This document shows positions 25,653 to 36,203 of a stretch of 64,000 nucleotides of DNA, piece by piece (position 1 is the stretch's first letter; each line of letters opens with the position of its first letter). The translations under genes and the position numbers were made by a program. This stretch comes from Vulcanimicrobiota bacterium (GTDB taxonomy: Bacteria; Vulcanimicrobiota; Vulcanimicrobiia; Vulcanimicrobiales; Vulcanimicrobiaceae): positions 62,001 through 126,000 of the forward strand of contig DAHUXH010000013.1 in assembly GCA_027307235.1 (NCBI GenBank), in the 5' to 3' direction. The notes below the pieces were generated by a model. The model saw only the letters and a list, made by a program, of their open reading frames with translations. It made no database searches and was not told the DNA's origin.

Positions 25653-26673
25653 TTTCGAGCGCGCCGATCGCGTCTTGATCGACGCCGCCGGACGGCGCTT
25701 CACCGCGTGCGTCGCACGCGTCGAACATCACGGCCGTGTGGTGTTCGAGCGCGCATACGGCGTGACGCGCGACGACGAACTCGGGCAGCGGGTCTTTGCG
25801 GACACGCGCTTCGATCTGGCGTCGTTGACGAAACTGTTCGTCGCGACGCTGGCGCTGCGAGCGGTTGACGATGGCGTGCTCGCACTCGACACGCCGCTGA
25901 CCGAGTTGATCGAGGAATGGCGCGAGCGGCCGCACGCGGCGATCACGCTGCGCAGGCTGCTGGCGCACACCTCGGGCATGAACTCGGGTGCGGATTATCG
26001 CGAACTGTTCGGTGAGTGCGTGGAACGCTTCGCGCTCGTTCGCGATCTGGTCGCCACGCCGGGTGAGCGCGTAATCTACAGCGATCTCGGCTTCATCGCG
26101 CTCGGCGTTTTGTTGCAGCGCGCGACGGGACGTTCGCTCGCGGCGCTGGTCGCGGCAGCTTTTCCGGGCGGCTGCCTGACCTATCGCCCGGCCATCGCCG
26201 AGCAGATTCCGGCGACCGAAGCCGATGCGTGGCGTGGACGCGTGCAAGGGTTCGTTCACGACGAGAAAGCGTATCTCATCGGCGGCGTCGCCGGACACGC
26301 TGGGCTCTTCGGAACAGCCGCCGACGTTGCTGCTCTGGGCGAGGCGTTTCTTGCTCCGTTGTGCGGCCGCGGGCGCACGTTGCTTTCGAACGAACTGGTG
26401 CGCGAAGCGGTCCGCGAGCAGGCATACGATCCGGTGCTGCGACGCGGCTTGGGATGGGCGCTCAAAACCAGCGACGAGAATTCGTGCGGCGCGCGCTTCT
26501 CGCCGGATTCGTTCGGGCATACCGGATTTGTCGGGACGTGCGTCTGGGCGGATGCGCACCGCGATCTGCAAGCCGTGCTGTTGACCAACAGCGTCTACTT
26601 CGGGCGCAATGACACGCGCGATCTGCGCGCCGCGTTCTACGAAGCGCTCGCACAGGAGATCGACGGCGCATGA
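25645..26673 (+). CDS. serine hydrolase, class C beta-lactamase family
   Basis: 342 residues. SLTK gives the SxxK nucleophile (Ser60, Lys63), YSD at 145-147 replaces YxN, and HTG in FGHTGFVGT fills the KTG position. The layout is that of class C beta-lactamases, DD-peptidases and esterases (Pfam Beta-lactamase). No signal peptide is seen, so it is likely cytosolic. Its place between nagZ and anmK suggests it acts on muropeptides or their peptides, rather than on antibiotics. Confidence 0.87.
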   Translation: MFDFERADRVLIDAAGRRFTACVARVEHHGRVVFERAYGVTRDDELGQRVFADTRFDLASLTKLFVATLALRAVDDGVLALDTPLTELIEEWRERPHAAITLRRLLAHTSGMNSGADYRELFGECVERFALVRDLVATPGERVIYSDLGFIALGVLLQRATGRSLAALVAAAFPGGCLTYRPAIAEQIPATEADAWRGRVQGFVHDEKAYLIGGVAGHAGLFGTAADVAALGEAFLAPLCGRGRTLLSNELVREAVREQAYDPVLRRGLGWALKTSDENSCGARFSPDSFGHTGFVGTCVWADAHRDLQAVLLTNSVYFGRNDTRDLRAAFYEALAQEIDGA

Positions 26674-27827
26674 TCGCGATCGGACTGATGAGCGGCACGT
26701 CGTTGGACGGCATCGACGCGGCGCTCGTCGAGATATGCCCGACGCCCGAAGGGTCGTACATGCTCGATCTGCGACGATTCAAAACGGTCGCCTTCGAGGC
26801 CGATCTCGAGCGCGATCTGCGCGCCGCGCTTGCGCCGCATGCGGGGAGCGTGCATGCGGTAGCGTCGCTGCATCGGCGGCTAGGCGCCGCGTTCGCGCAA
26901 GCCGCCGCGAACGTCGCCGGCGACGCGCACGTCGATTATGTCGCATCGCACGGTTTGACGATCTATCACGACGGCGCATCGTCGATCACGCTGCAGATCG
27001 GCGATGCGTTCGCGATCCGCGACGCGGTGCGCGCGACGGTCTGTTACGATTTTCGTTCGGCCGACTGCGCGGCCGGCGGCGAAGGCGCGCCGCTCGTGCC
27101 GTGCGTCGATCGCCTCCTCTTCGCACATGACGACGACGAGCGCGTCGCAGTCAATCTCGGCGGCATCGCCAATCTCACCGCGATGCCGCGCGGTTCGTGG
27201 AGCGACCCGTCGCGCATCGCCGCCTTCGATTCGGGCCCCGCCAACATGGCGATTGACGAACTGATTCGACGCCGCACCGGCGGCCTGCGGCGCTGCGATC
27301 AGAACGGCGAGTTCGCGCGCAGCGGACGTTGTGACGAAGCCGTGCTGGGGGCGCTGCGTGCCGATCCGTACTTCTCGCAGGCACCGCCGAAATCGACCGG
27401 GCGTGAACGCTTCGGCGGCGCGCTGCTCGATCGTTTAGCGACACGTTTGGATGCGCTATCGATCGAGGACGCGGCCGCGACGCTCACCGAACTCACGGCG
27501 TCGACGGTCGCCGATGCGATCGTATCGGTCGGTCTGGACCGGGGGCGCATCTTTCTCTCGGGAGGCGGCGTTCATAACGCGCACCTGCTCGCCCGCCTGA
27601 AAGCACGACTTCCCAATGCGCTCATCGAAACGACCGCTGCGATGGGAGTCGATCCGGATGCCAAAGAGGCGCTGGCCTTTGCCGTTCTCGGTTACGAGAC
27701 GCTGCGGGGCCGAGCCGTGAGTCTTGCGCAGGTGACCGGCGCGCGAACGGCCGTCGTGCTCGGCGCGATCGCGCCGTACCAGCTCGCGCCGCTGCTCGCG
27801 CGCATGGAGAACGAATGTCGTTTGTAA
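26670..27827 (+). CDS. anmK: anhydro-N-acetylmuramic acid kinase
   Basis: 385 residues opening MIAIGLMSGTSLDGIDAAL, the phosphate-binding motif of AnmK. A sugar-binding block reads AFDSGPANMAID near 190 and the adenosine-side motif FLSGGGVHN near 295. AnmK cleaves the 1,6-anhydro ring of anhydroMurNAc with phosphorylation, giving MurNAc-6-phosphate for MurQ. It overlaps the serine hydrolase gene by 4 bp and the next gene by 13 bp. Confidence 0.95.
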   Translation: MIAIGLMSGTSLDGIDAALVEICPTPEGSYMLDLRRFKTVAFEADLERDLRAALAPHAGSVHAVASLHRRLGAAFAQAAANVAGDAHVDYVASHGLTIYHDGASSITLQIGDAFAIRDAVRATVCYDFRSADCAAGGEGAPLVPCVDRLLFAHDDDERVAVNLGGIANLTAMPRGSWSDPSRIAAFDSGPANMAIDELIRRRTGGLRRCDQNGEFARSGRCDEAVLGALRADPYFSQAPPKSTGRERFGGALLDRLATRLDALSIEDAAATLTELTASTVADAIVSVGLDRGRIFLSGGGVHNAHLLARLKARLPNALIETTAAMGVDPDAKEALAFAVLGYETLRGRAVSLAQVTGARTAVVLGAIAPYQLAPLLARMENECRL

Positions 27828-28723
27828 TCGTCGGCGTCGATGCGGGCGGAACCCGGACGACGGCCGCTGCGCTCGGCGAGCGCGGCGAGCCGACGGTCGT
27901 GCGCGGTGAGGGCGCCAATCTCGTCACGCTTGGAAGCGAGCGTGCAGCACAGCGGATCGCGGCGCTGGCCCGCGCCGCGCTCGGCGGCGCACGCGCCGAC
28001 GCGCTCGTGGTCGGTGCGGCCGGCGCGTGGAATCCGGACATCGCGGCTGAGTTGCGCCAGGAGTTGACGCGGGCCACCGGCATCGTCAACGTCGAGGTCA
28101 CGCATGACGCGCGTATCGCGCTGCGCGCCGCCGTTCCCGACGGCGACGGGATCGTGGTGATCGCCGGAACCGGATCGATTGCCTATGGCGAAATCGGTGC
28201 GACGCATCTGCGAGCCGGCGGTTTTGGTCATCTGCTCGGCGACGAGGGATCGGGATATGCGATCGGTGCCGCCGCGTTGCGCCTCACGCTGCGTGCGCTC
28301 GACGAACGCTCGCCGCGCGATGCGCTGGTGGAAGAGGTGCTGCGAGGCTTCGAGGCGGCCGACGCCTGCGGGCTGCTCGCGCGCGTTCACGCTGAGAGCG
28401 ACGTGGTCGCGGCCATCGCATCGCTCGCGCCGAGCGTCATCGCGCTCGCCGGCAGCGGTGAGCGCTCCGCGCAGAAGATCGTGCAGCAGGCGGCGCTCGA
28501 TTTGGCTGACCTCGTCAAAACCGTCGTGAAGCGAGCCGCCCTGCGCGATGGCGCAACGCCGATCGCGTGTTCCGGCGGGCTGCTGCGGGAGAATTCGCTG
28601 CTCTCGTATCTGCTGGAGACGCGCTTGAGCAACGAATGTCCGGCGATGCCGATCGTCAAGGGTGGCCCGCCGCCGTATCACGGTGCGCTCGCGCTGGCAC
28701 GCCGCATGCTCGCAACCGCGTGA
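27815..28723 (+). CDS. BadF/BadG-family N-acetyl amino-sugar kinase (MurK/NagK-like)
   Basis: 302 residues. DAGGTRTT (residues 9-16) is the phosphate-1 motif, VIAGTGSIAY the phosphate-2 motif and LLGDEGSGYAIG the sugar-binding block of BadF-type GlcNAc kinases. Clostridial MurK, of the same family, phosphorylates both MurNAc and GlcNAc. Between anmK and murQ it probably handles GlcNAc released by NagZ and/or MurNAc. GTGA overlap links it to murQ. Confidence 0.85.
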   Translation: MSFVIVGVDAGGTRTTAAALGERGEPTVVRGEGANLVTLGSERAAQRIAALARAALGGARADALVVGAAGAWNPDIAAELRQELTRATGIVNVEVTHDARIALRAAVPDGDGIVVIAGTGSIAYGEIGATHLRAGGFGHLLGDEGSGYAIGAAALRLTLRALDERSPRDALVEEVLRGFEAADACGLLARVHAESDVVAAIASLAPSVIALAGSGERSAQKIVQQAALDLADLVKTVVKRAALRDGATPIACSGGLLRENSLLSYLLETRLSNECPAMPIVKGGPPPYHGALALARRMLATA

Positions 28724-29601
28724 GCGAGCTGACTCCGACCGAAGCGCGCAACGCGCGCACGCGTGGACTCGACACCCTCTCCACCCGCGAGTTGGTGGCC
28801 GTGCTGATCGACGAGCAGGTGCGCGCCGCCGCCGCAGTGCGCGCGGCCGCCGGCGCGATCGAGCGTGTCGTCGGCGAGATTGTCGAGAGGTTGAAGCGCT
28901 CCGGCCGTGTGCATTACGTGGGAGCGGGCACGAGCGGACGTTTGGGCGTGCTCGACGCGTCTGAGATTCCGCCCACGTTCGGAGCCGAGCCGGATCTGAT
29001 CTGCGCGCACATCGCCGGCGGCGACGACGCGGTGCGCCGCGCCGTCGAAGGCGCCGAAGACGATCGCGCGGCGGGTGCCGCGGCGATGCGCGGACACGTC
29101 GCGCCCGACGACGTGGTCATCGGAGTTTCCGCGAGCGGTGGTGCGCCGTTCGTCCTCGCGGCGCTCGACGAGGCGCGGGCGATCGGCGCGTTCACCGCGG
29201 CGCTGGTGAGCGTGCAAGGCTCGCCGCTCGTGCAGGCTGCCGACGCGGCGATCGTCGTCGAGACCGGTGCGGAAGCGATCGCCGGTTCGACACGTTTGGG
29301 AGCGGGCACGGCGCACAAGATCGCGTTGAACGTGATTTCCACCGCCGCGATGGTGCGATTGGGAAAAGTGTATGACCATCTCATGGTCGATCTCGTCGCC
29401 AGCAACGACAAGTTGCGCCGGCGCGCGCAACGCCTGATCGCGGAGATCGCCGGTGTGGACGACGAGCGCGCGCAAACGCTGCTCGCGCGCGCGGACGGCC
29501 GCGTGAAGGTCGCGATCGTGATGGCCAAACGCGGACTCGATGCGGATGCGGCACGCGCGCTGCTGGAACGGCACGCCGGGGTCTTGCGCGCGTGCATCTA
29601 G
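28720..29601 (+). CDS. murQ: N-acetylmuramic acid 6-phosphate etherase
   Basis: 293 residues from a GTG shared with the previous stop. GAGTSGRLGVLDASE (68-82) is the SIS substrate loop with the catalytic Glu82, and SASGGAPFV and AGSTRLGAGTAHK follow in order. MurQ cleaves the lactyl ether of MurNAc-6-phosphate to give GlcNAc-6-phosphate. Length and motifs match the family throughout. It overlaps the DUF4127 gene by 10 bp. Confidence 0.96.
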   Translation: MSELTPTEARNARTRGLDTLSTRELVAVLIDEQVRAAAAVRAAAGAIERVVGEIVERLKRSGRVHYVGAGTSGRLGVLDASEIPPTFGAEPDLICAHIAGGDDAVRRAVEGAEDDRAAGAAAMRGHVAPDDVVIGVSASGGAPFVLAALDEARAIGAFTAALVSVQGSPLVQAADAAIVVETGAEAIAGSTRLGAGTAHKIALNVISTAAMVRLGKVYDHLMVDLVASNDKLRRRAQRLIAEIAGVDDERAQTLLARADGRVKVAIVMAKRGLDADAARALLERHAGVLRACI

Positions 29602-31133
29602 GCGCGCTCGCAGTGCTGTTCTCGGCGCTGGTCGCGCCGATCGTGTACGTGCCGCTCGACGACCGGCCGGTGACGCGAGAGCTGCCGCAGATGCTCGGCC
29701 GCATCGCGGGACGTCCGGTCGTCGAACCGCCGCGTGCGCTGCTCGGCAACTACTTGAGTCCTGGACAGCCTGACGCGATCATCGCGTGGCTCAACGCGCA
29801 CGCGCCGTCCGGTGCGCGCGACGCGGTCATCTCCACAGACATGCTCACCTACGGTGGGCTGGTCGCCTCGCGCGTCCCGAACGTTGCGTATGACGGCGCG
29901 TTCTTTCGCATGCGCGCCCTCGCGCAGTTTCACGCGGCGCACCCCGATGCGCACATCAGCGCGTTCGCAACCGTCATGCGTCTGGCGCCGACCGGTGTCC
30001 CCGCTATCGGTCCGGCGGCATCGTTCTTCGCGGCCTTTCCGGTGTGGCAGTATCTCCAGCAGTACGCGAATCTGCACGATCCGCCGTTGCCCCAAGAAGA
30101 AGGGACGGCGGCGCACCTGCGTGCGTTGATCGGCGAGCCGGTTCTGCAAGCGTACCTCGACGCACGCGCGCGCAACGTGGCAGTCGATCGCATCCTGGTT
30201 CGCGACGTCGCCGCGAACATTGTCGAGCGCGCTGTGATCGGACAAGATGACGCCGGAGCCATCGGACTGCATGTGAAGGAAGTGCAGACACTGCAAGACG
30301 ACGTCGTTCAGTCGGGTGCCGGCGAGCGCATCACGGTTGAGCCGGGAGCCGACGAACTGGGCATGGCGTTAGTGGCGCGCGCGCTCGCTCGCGGCGTCGG
30401 CTGGCAGCCGCACGTCGCGGTGCGCTACTCGATGCCTGACGGCGCGGACCAGCGCGACCCGCTGGAGTTCGCTCCCTTCGCCACCACGATCAGCGATCTG
30501 ATCGCGCTCTGCGGCGGCGTCGTCGACGACGCGGCGCCCGATGTCGTCCTGTACGTGCGCGTTCCGTCCACCGACGCAGAACACGATGACGCGCTGCTGG
30601 TGGCGATGCAAGCCGACGTCAACGCGCATCATGCGGTGGCCTTCGCCGATCTGACCTTTCTCGAAAAGACGTTTGATGCGCAGGCGCGATTCGCGCAGAT
30701 GCTGATCGATCGCGGTGTGGCCGGGCGTCTGGATGCGTACGCCTCGTGGAATACCGATGCGAACACGGTCGGCACCGCGCTTGCCGAAACGATTGCCGCC
30801 GGCGTCGGTCGCCGCGCGCGAACCTACGATGCGCTGGCGCATGCGGAGTTCACGTTCGACCGGATTCTCGACGACGACGTGTTTCACACTCGCGTGCGGC
30901 CCGACCTGAATGCGACGCTCACCGCAAACGGGGTGGACGACCACACCTATCTGTTGCCGGAGGTTGCCGAGCCGATTGCGCTGCGCAACTCCGCGCAGCT
31001 TCACTACGCCGCCTTCACGCTCGCGCCGGTGATCTTTCCCGGCTACCATTTGGCAGCATTCTCGGCGACGCTGCCCTGGAATCGGACGTTTGAAACCGGG
31101 ATCGACGCGCGCCTCGCACCCGACGTGCGGTAG
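29592..31133 (+). CDS. DUF4127 family protein
   Basis: 513 residues. VPLDDRPVTRE near the N-terminus and AYASWNTDANTVGTAL near 385 are hallmark DUF4127 blocks. The first ~15 residues are hydrophobic and may be a signal peptide or membrane anchor; a GTG start is used. The family has no assigned activity that I can cite. Its tight overlap with murQ at the end of the operon ties it to amino-sugar or muropeptide metabolism. A short GCGGCGCCGC hairpin follows its stop. Confidence 0.88.
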   Translation: MHLGALAVLFSALVAPIVYVPLDDRPVTRELPQMLGRIAGRPVVEPPRALLGNYLSPGQPDAIIAWLNAHAPSGARDAVISTDMLTYGGLVASRVPNVAYDGAFFRMRALAQFHAAHPDAHISAFATVMRLAPTGVPAIGPAASFFAAFPVWQYLQQYANLHDPPLPQEEGTAAHLRALIGEPVLQAYLDARARNVAVDRILVRDVAANIVERAVIGQDDAGAIGLHVKEVQTLQDDVVQSGAGERITVEPGADELGMALVARALARGVGWQPHVAVRYSMPDGADQRDPLEFAPFATTISDLIALCGGVVDDAAPDVVLYVRVPSTDAEHDDALLVAMQADVNAHHAVAFADLTFLEKTFDAQARFAQMLIDRGVAGRLDAYASWNTDANTVGTALAETIAAGVGRRARTYDALAHAEFTFDRILDDDVFHTRVRPDLNATLTANGVDDHTYLLPEVAEPIALRNSAQLHYAAFTLAPVIFPGYHLAAFSATLPWNRTFETGIDARLAPDVR

Positions 31134-31142
31134 CGGCGCCGC

Positions 31143-31534
31143 TCAGCGCGGCTGACAGAGCTCGATCAGGACGCCGCCCGTGCTCTTGGGGTGGATGAAG
31201 GCGATGCGGTTGCCATGCGCGCCGTCGCGCGGATGCTGATCGATCATGCGCACGCCGTTCGCGGTGAGCTGCGCGATCTTCGCTTCTATGTCGTCAACGC
31301 GGTAAGCGGTGTGGTGCAACTTCGTCGGCGCGTCGCCGCGAAATTTCGCGATCGGCGACTCTTCGTCGAGCGGGCGCAACAACTCGATGATGGAATCACC
31401 GGCACGTAGTCCCACCACCTCGACACCCTGGTCGGCGATCGTCTCGCGATAGACCTGATCGAAGCCGAGCGTGTTCGTATAGAGAGCGATCGTCGCTTCC
31501 AGGTCTTTGACGACGATGGCGACGTGGTCGATGG

Positions 31535-31538
<4 letters not shown>
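31143..31538 (-). CDS. mce: methylmalonyl-CoA epimerase
   Basis: 131 residues, a single VOC (glyoxalase-like) fold opening [14 protein letters not shown]. Candidate metal ligands are His in IDHVAI, His in LHHTAYRV and Glu in GVLIELCQP. It interconverts the methylmalonyl-CoA epimers in propionate metabolism. The ATG at 31538 overlaps the mutase stop by 4 bp. It is the last gene of the minus-strand operon. Confidence 0.94.
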
Positions 31539-33112
<1,574 letters not shown>

Positions 33113-33158
33113 GATCTCCCCGCCTTAACCTCCGAACAATCCCGCTCCTGTACGTTTG

Positions 33159-34901
33159 CTAGCCGATCGTGACGAGCGGCGCGCCGGCTTCGACGGTATC
33201 GCCGAGGCTGACGTGAACGCGCTCGATGCTGCCGGCCTTATGCGCGCGAATCTCGTTCATCATCTTCATCGCCTCGACGACTGCGACGACCTCGCCGTGC
33301 TCGACGGTCGCGCCGGCGATTGCTTTCATCTCGACCACGACGCCGTGCAGCGGTGAAAGTACGTCATTTCCGGCTGCGGCAACGTTGTGTTTCTTTGCGC
33401 CGGCGCGTGGAGCGGGTCGTGCCGGCGCACGTCCCGCGCTCGCCGGACGATCGAGAACGCGGACGCGGAACAGCCGGTCGTTCACCTCGATGCGCAACAA
33501 TTCCGAGGCGACCGGTGCGGGCGCGGCGGGCGGCGCGGTGATGCCGTCGCTCGGATGCGCAAAGAGCGATGCGGCGAACGTCTCGAGTGTCGCGGTGCCG
33601 TAGGACGCATCGCGCACCGGTTCGTGGTCGCAGAGGGCACGCAGCAGCGGCAGCGTCGTCGGTACGCCTTCGATGACGAATTCGTCGATCGCGCGGCGCA
33701 GACGTGCAATCGCTTGATCGCGCGTCGGCGCCCACACCACGAGCTTAGCAATCATCGAATCGTAGTCGGGTGAGATGGTGGAACCCGCGCATGCGGCTGA
33801 ATCGACGCGCACACCGAGTCCGGCCGGTTCGCGGTACGCGGTGATCGTGCCCGGCGCCGGCCGAAAGTTTTGCGAAGGATCCTCCGCGTTCACGCGGCCT
33901 TCGATGGCGAAGCCGCGCAAGACGATCTGATCCTGCGTGATCCCGAGCGGTTCACCGGCGGCGACGCGAATCTGTTCGCGAATCAGATCGATGCCGGCGA
34001 TCATCTCGCTCACCGTGTGCTCGACTTGAATGCGCGTGTTCATCTCGAGAAAGAAGAAGTCGTCCCCAGAGACCAGGCATTCGATGGTGCCGACCGAGTC
34101 ATAACCGATCGCTTGCGCGGCGCGAATGCCGGCTTCTCGCATGCCGGTGCGAACGTGTTCGGAGATACGCGCCGGTGTCTCTTCCCAGAGTTTTTGATGG
34201 CGCCGCTGTAACGAGCAGTCACGTTCGCCGACGTGCAGCACGGTGCCGTGCTTGTCGGCGAGAATCTGTAACTCGACGTGCTTGGGGTTGTCGAGGTAGC
34301 GTTCGGCGTAGATGGTGCCGTTCTTGAAATAGGCCTCGGCTTCGCGTTTGGCGGTGGTGAACGCCGATTCGATGTCGTCGAGCGAACGCGCGACCTTCAA
34401 GCCTTTGCCGCCGCCGCCGCCCGACGCCTTGAGCGCGAGCGGCAACCCGTACGTCTGCGCCGCTTCGCGCGCCGCCGCGACGTCGTCGATGGCGTGGGTT
34501 CCGCCCGGCACGAAGGGAACGTTCGCGAGCTGCATCGCCTGACGCGCGCGCAGCTTGTCGCCCATCGCGTCGATGGCGTCGGGATGCGGTCCGATCCACG
34601 TCAGTCCAGCGCCGATCACGGCGCGTGCGAAGGCTGCGTTCTCGGCGAGAAAACCGTAGCCGGGGTGTATCGCGTCGGCGCCGGAACGCCGGGCCGCATC
34701 GAGAATCTTCTCGACGTCGAGATAGCTCTGCGCGGCGGCGGCGGGTCCGACCAGATAGGCTTCGCCGGCCATGCGCACGTGCATCGCGTCGCGATCGGGC
34801 TCGCTGTAGACGGCAACCGTCGCGATGCCCATCTCGCGCGCCGTGCGAAGAACGCGCACCGCGATCTCGCCGCGGTTCGCGATCAAGATTTTCGAGATCA
34901 T
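33159..34901 (-). CDS. acyl-CoA (acetyl/propionyl-CoA) carboxylase alpha subunit, BC-BCCP fusion
   Basis: 580 residues. Biotin carboxylase domain at 1-450 with the ATP-grasp loop GGGGGKG (161-167), then a Pro/Ala linker and a C-terminal biotin carrier domain. The biotinyl lysine is Lys546 in EAMKMMNE. This is the fused alpha chain found in actinobacterial-type carboxylases. The start overlaps the 51-residue epsilon gene (ATGA). The mutase gene follows after 46 bp, which points to propionyl-CoA as one substrate. Confidence 0.95.
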   Translation of the reverse strand: MISKILIANRGEIAVRVLRTAREMGIATVAVYSEPDRDAMHVRMAGEAYLVGPAAAAQSYLDVEKILDAARRSGADAIHPGYGFLAENAAFARAVIGAGLTWIGPHPDAIDAMGDKLRARQAMQLANVPFVPGGTHAIDDVAAAREAAQTYGLPLALKASGGGGGKGLKVARSLDDIESAFTTAKREAEAYFKNGTIYAERYLDNPKHVELQILADKHGTVLHVGERDCSLQRRHQKLWEETPARISEHVRTGMREAGIRAAQAIGYDSVGTIECLVSGDDFFFLEMNTRIQVEHTVSEMIAGIDLIREQIRVAAGEPLGITQDQIVLRGFAIEGRVNAEDPSQNFRPAPGTITAYREPAGLGVRVDSAACAGSTISPDYDSMIAKLVVWAPTRDQAIARLRRAIDEFVIEGVPTTLPLLRALCDHEPVRDASYGTATLETFAASLFAHPSDGITAPPAAPAPVASELLRIEVNDRLFRVRVLDRPASAGRAPARPAPRAGAKKHNVAAAGNDVLSPLHGVVVEMKAIAGATVEHGEVVAVVEAMKMMNEIRAHKAGSIERVHVSLGDTVEAGAPLVTIG

Positions 34902-35053
34902 GCGTCGATCGACTCGATTCGCGCGGCGCGATGCCAGTTGGACGTCGCCGCCACTGCGCTGACAGGTGTGGTGTCTTCGAGGATGACGGCGAGCGCGGCG
35001 GCGATCGCTGCCGCCTCGTCGCCTGTTGGCGGCGCGTTCTCGAAGACAATCAT
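34898..35053 (-). CDS. accE: probable acyl-CoA carboxylase epsilon subunit (51 residues)
   Basis: An ATG at 35053 opens a 51-codon frame that shares bases with the fabI stop (ATGA) and with the carboxylase alpha start (ATGA). The layout is that of AccE/PccE: a short N-terminal strand (MIVFENAPPT), a helix rich in Glu and Ala (GDEAAAIAAALAVI), a variable linker, then NWHRAARIES. In actinobacteria this small subunit joins the carboxyltransferase to the alpha subunit. It is too short for most gene callers. Confidence 0.72.
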   Translation of the reverse strand: MIVFENAPPTGDEAAAIAAALAVILEDTTPVSAVAATSNWHRAARIESIDA

Positions 35054-35835
35054 AGCGTTACATCCGGCGGGTACATACCCATGGCGTGATAACCTGCGTC
35101 GACGAAGTGCACGTCGGCGGTGATCGTCGAGGCAAGCGCGGAGGTCAGGTAGACGGCCACGTTGCCGACGTCCTCGATCGTGATGTTGCGCTTGAGCGGC
35201 GCGACCTTCGGAACGATCTCGAGGATCTTCGAGAAGCCGCCGACCTGGCGTGAACTCGCGGTCTTGATCGGACCCGCGGAGATGGCGTTGACGCGGATGC
35301 CGCGCTCGCCCAGGTCGAACGCCAGATAGCGGACGATCGATTCGAGGGCCGCCTTCGCGATGCCGGCCAGATTGTAGTTGGGAACGATCTGGGTCGCGCC
35401 GAGGTACGTCATCGCGAGCACACTCGCGCCGTCGTTGAGCGTTTCGCGCAGCGTCTGCACGAGCGCGATCAGAGAATACGACGAGACGTCCATCGAGAGT
35501 TTGAATCCGTCACGCGGAATTTCGTAGACCTTGCCGCTCAAACTGGCCTTGTCGACGAAGGCGATCGAATGCACCAGGCCGTCGAGCTTACCGTGCGCTG
35601 CCAGCGCGTCGCGCATTGCCGCGAGCGAAGCGTCCGACGAAACGTCGCATTCGATCACCGGTCCGCCGCCCAGTTCCGCCGCGATCTCCTCGACCGACGC
35701 CTTCACACGTTCGCCTTGATAGGTGAACGCGAGCTGCGCTCCGTGCTCGTGCATCTTGCGGGCGATGCCGGCGGCGATCGACCAACGATTGGCAACGCCG
35801 GTCACGAGGATACGTTTGCCTTCCAAGAGTTTCAC
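35050..35835 (-). CDS. fabI: enoyl-[acyl-carrier-protein] reductase (NADH)
   Basis: 261 residues. TGVANRWSIAAGIA near residue 12 is the FabI dinucleotide loop. Catalytic Tyr144/Tyr154 and Lys161 lie in the Y-x6-K pattern NYNLAGIAK, and the SAGPIKT block follows. It completes each fatty acid elongation cycle. Its stop overlaps the epsilon subunit gene, so fatty acid reduction and acyl-CoA carboxylation are encoded in one operon. It is divergent from the YciI gene at 35930. Confidence 0.96.
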   Translation of the reverse strand: MKLLEGKRILVTGVANRWSIAAGIARKMHEHGAQLAFTYQGERVKASVEEIAAELGGGPVIECDVSSDASLAAMRDALAAHGKLDGLVHSIAFVDKASLSGKVYEIPRDGFKLSMDVSSYSLIALVQTLRETLNDGASVLAMTYLGATQIVPNYNLAGIAKAALESIVRYLAFDLGERGIRVNAISAGPIKTASSRQVGGFSKILEIVPKVAPLKRNITIEDVGNVAVYLTSALASTITADVHFVDAGYHAMGMYPPDVTL

Positions 35836-35929
35836 GGCAGCCTAGGTACGTGGCAAGGTCGCGGCGTCCTCTGTGGACCGGTCCGGCTCGACGGGTGGCC
35901 GGGTAGTGTGGCGGCGAATAGGCGGCGCG

Positions 35930-36196
35930 ATGTTTGTCTTGCTTTCGAACTATCTCGCACCGCTCAATGAAGTCGACCGCGTCGTCGGCGAGCACCGCGC
36001 CTATCTCGACCGGTTCTACGCGAGCGGCGACCTCGTCGTCTCCGGCCCGCAGGACCCGCGCGTCGGCGGGGTCATCATCGCGCGCTTCGCGTCGCGCGCG
36101 CAGGTCGATACCTTTCTCGCCGGCGATCCGTTCGTGCGCGACGGCATCGCGCACTACCAAATCTTCGAATTCACCCCAACGCGCGGGTCTATCTGA
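35930..36196 (+). CDS. YciI-like protein
   Basis: 88 residues starting MFVLLSNYL. HRAYLDRFYASGDLVVSGP and DPFVRDGIAHYQIFEF are typical of the stand-alone YCII fold, in which a His and an Asp line a small active site. E. coli YciI is the family reference, with no settled substrate. It is convergent with pccB and divergent from fabI. The ORF is open to 35873, but family similarity begins at this ATG. Confidence 0.85.
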   Translation: MFVLLSNYLAPLNEVDRVVGEHRAYLDRFYASGDLVVSGPQDPRVGGVIIARFASRAQVDTFLAGDPFVRDGIAHYQIFEFTPTRGSI

Positions 36197-36203
36197 GTTT
36201 CGA

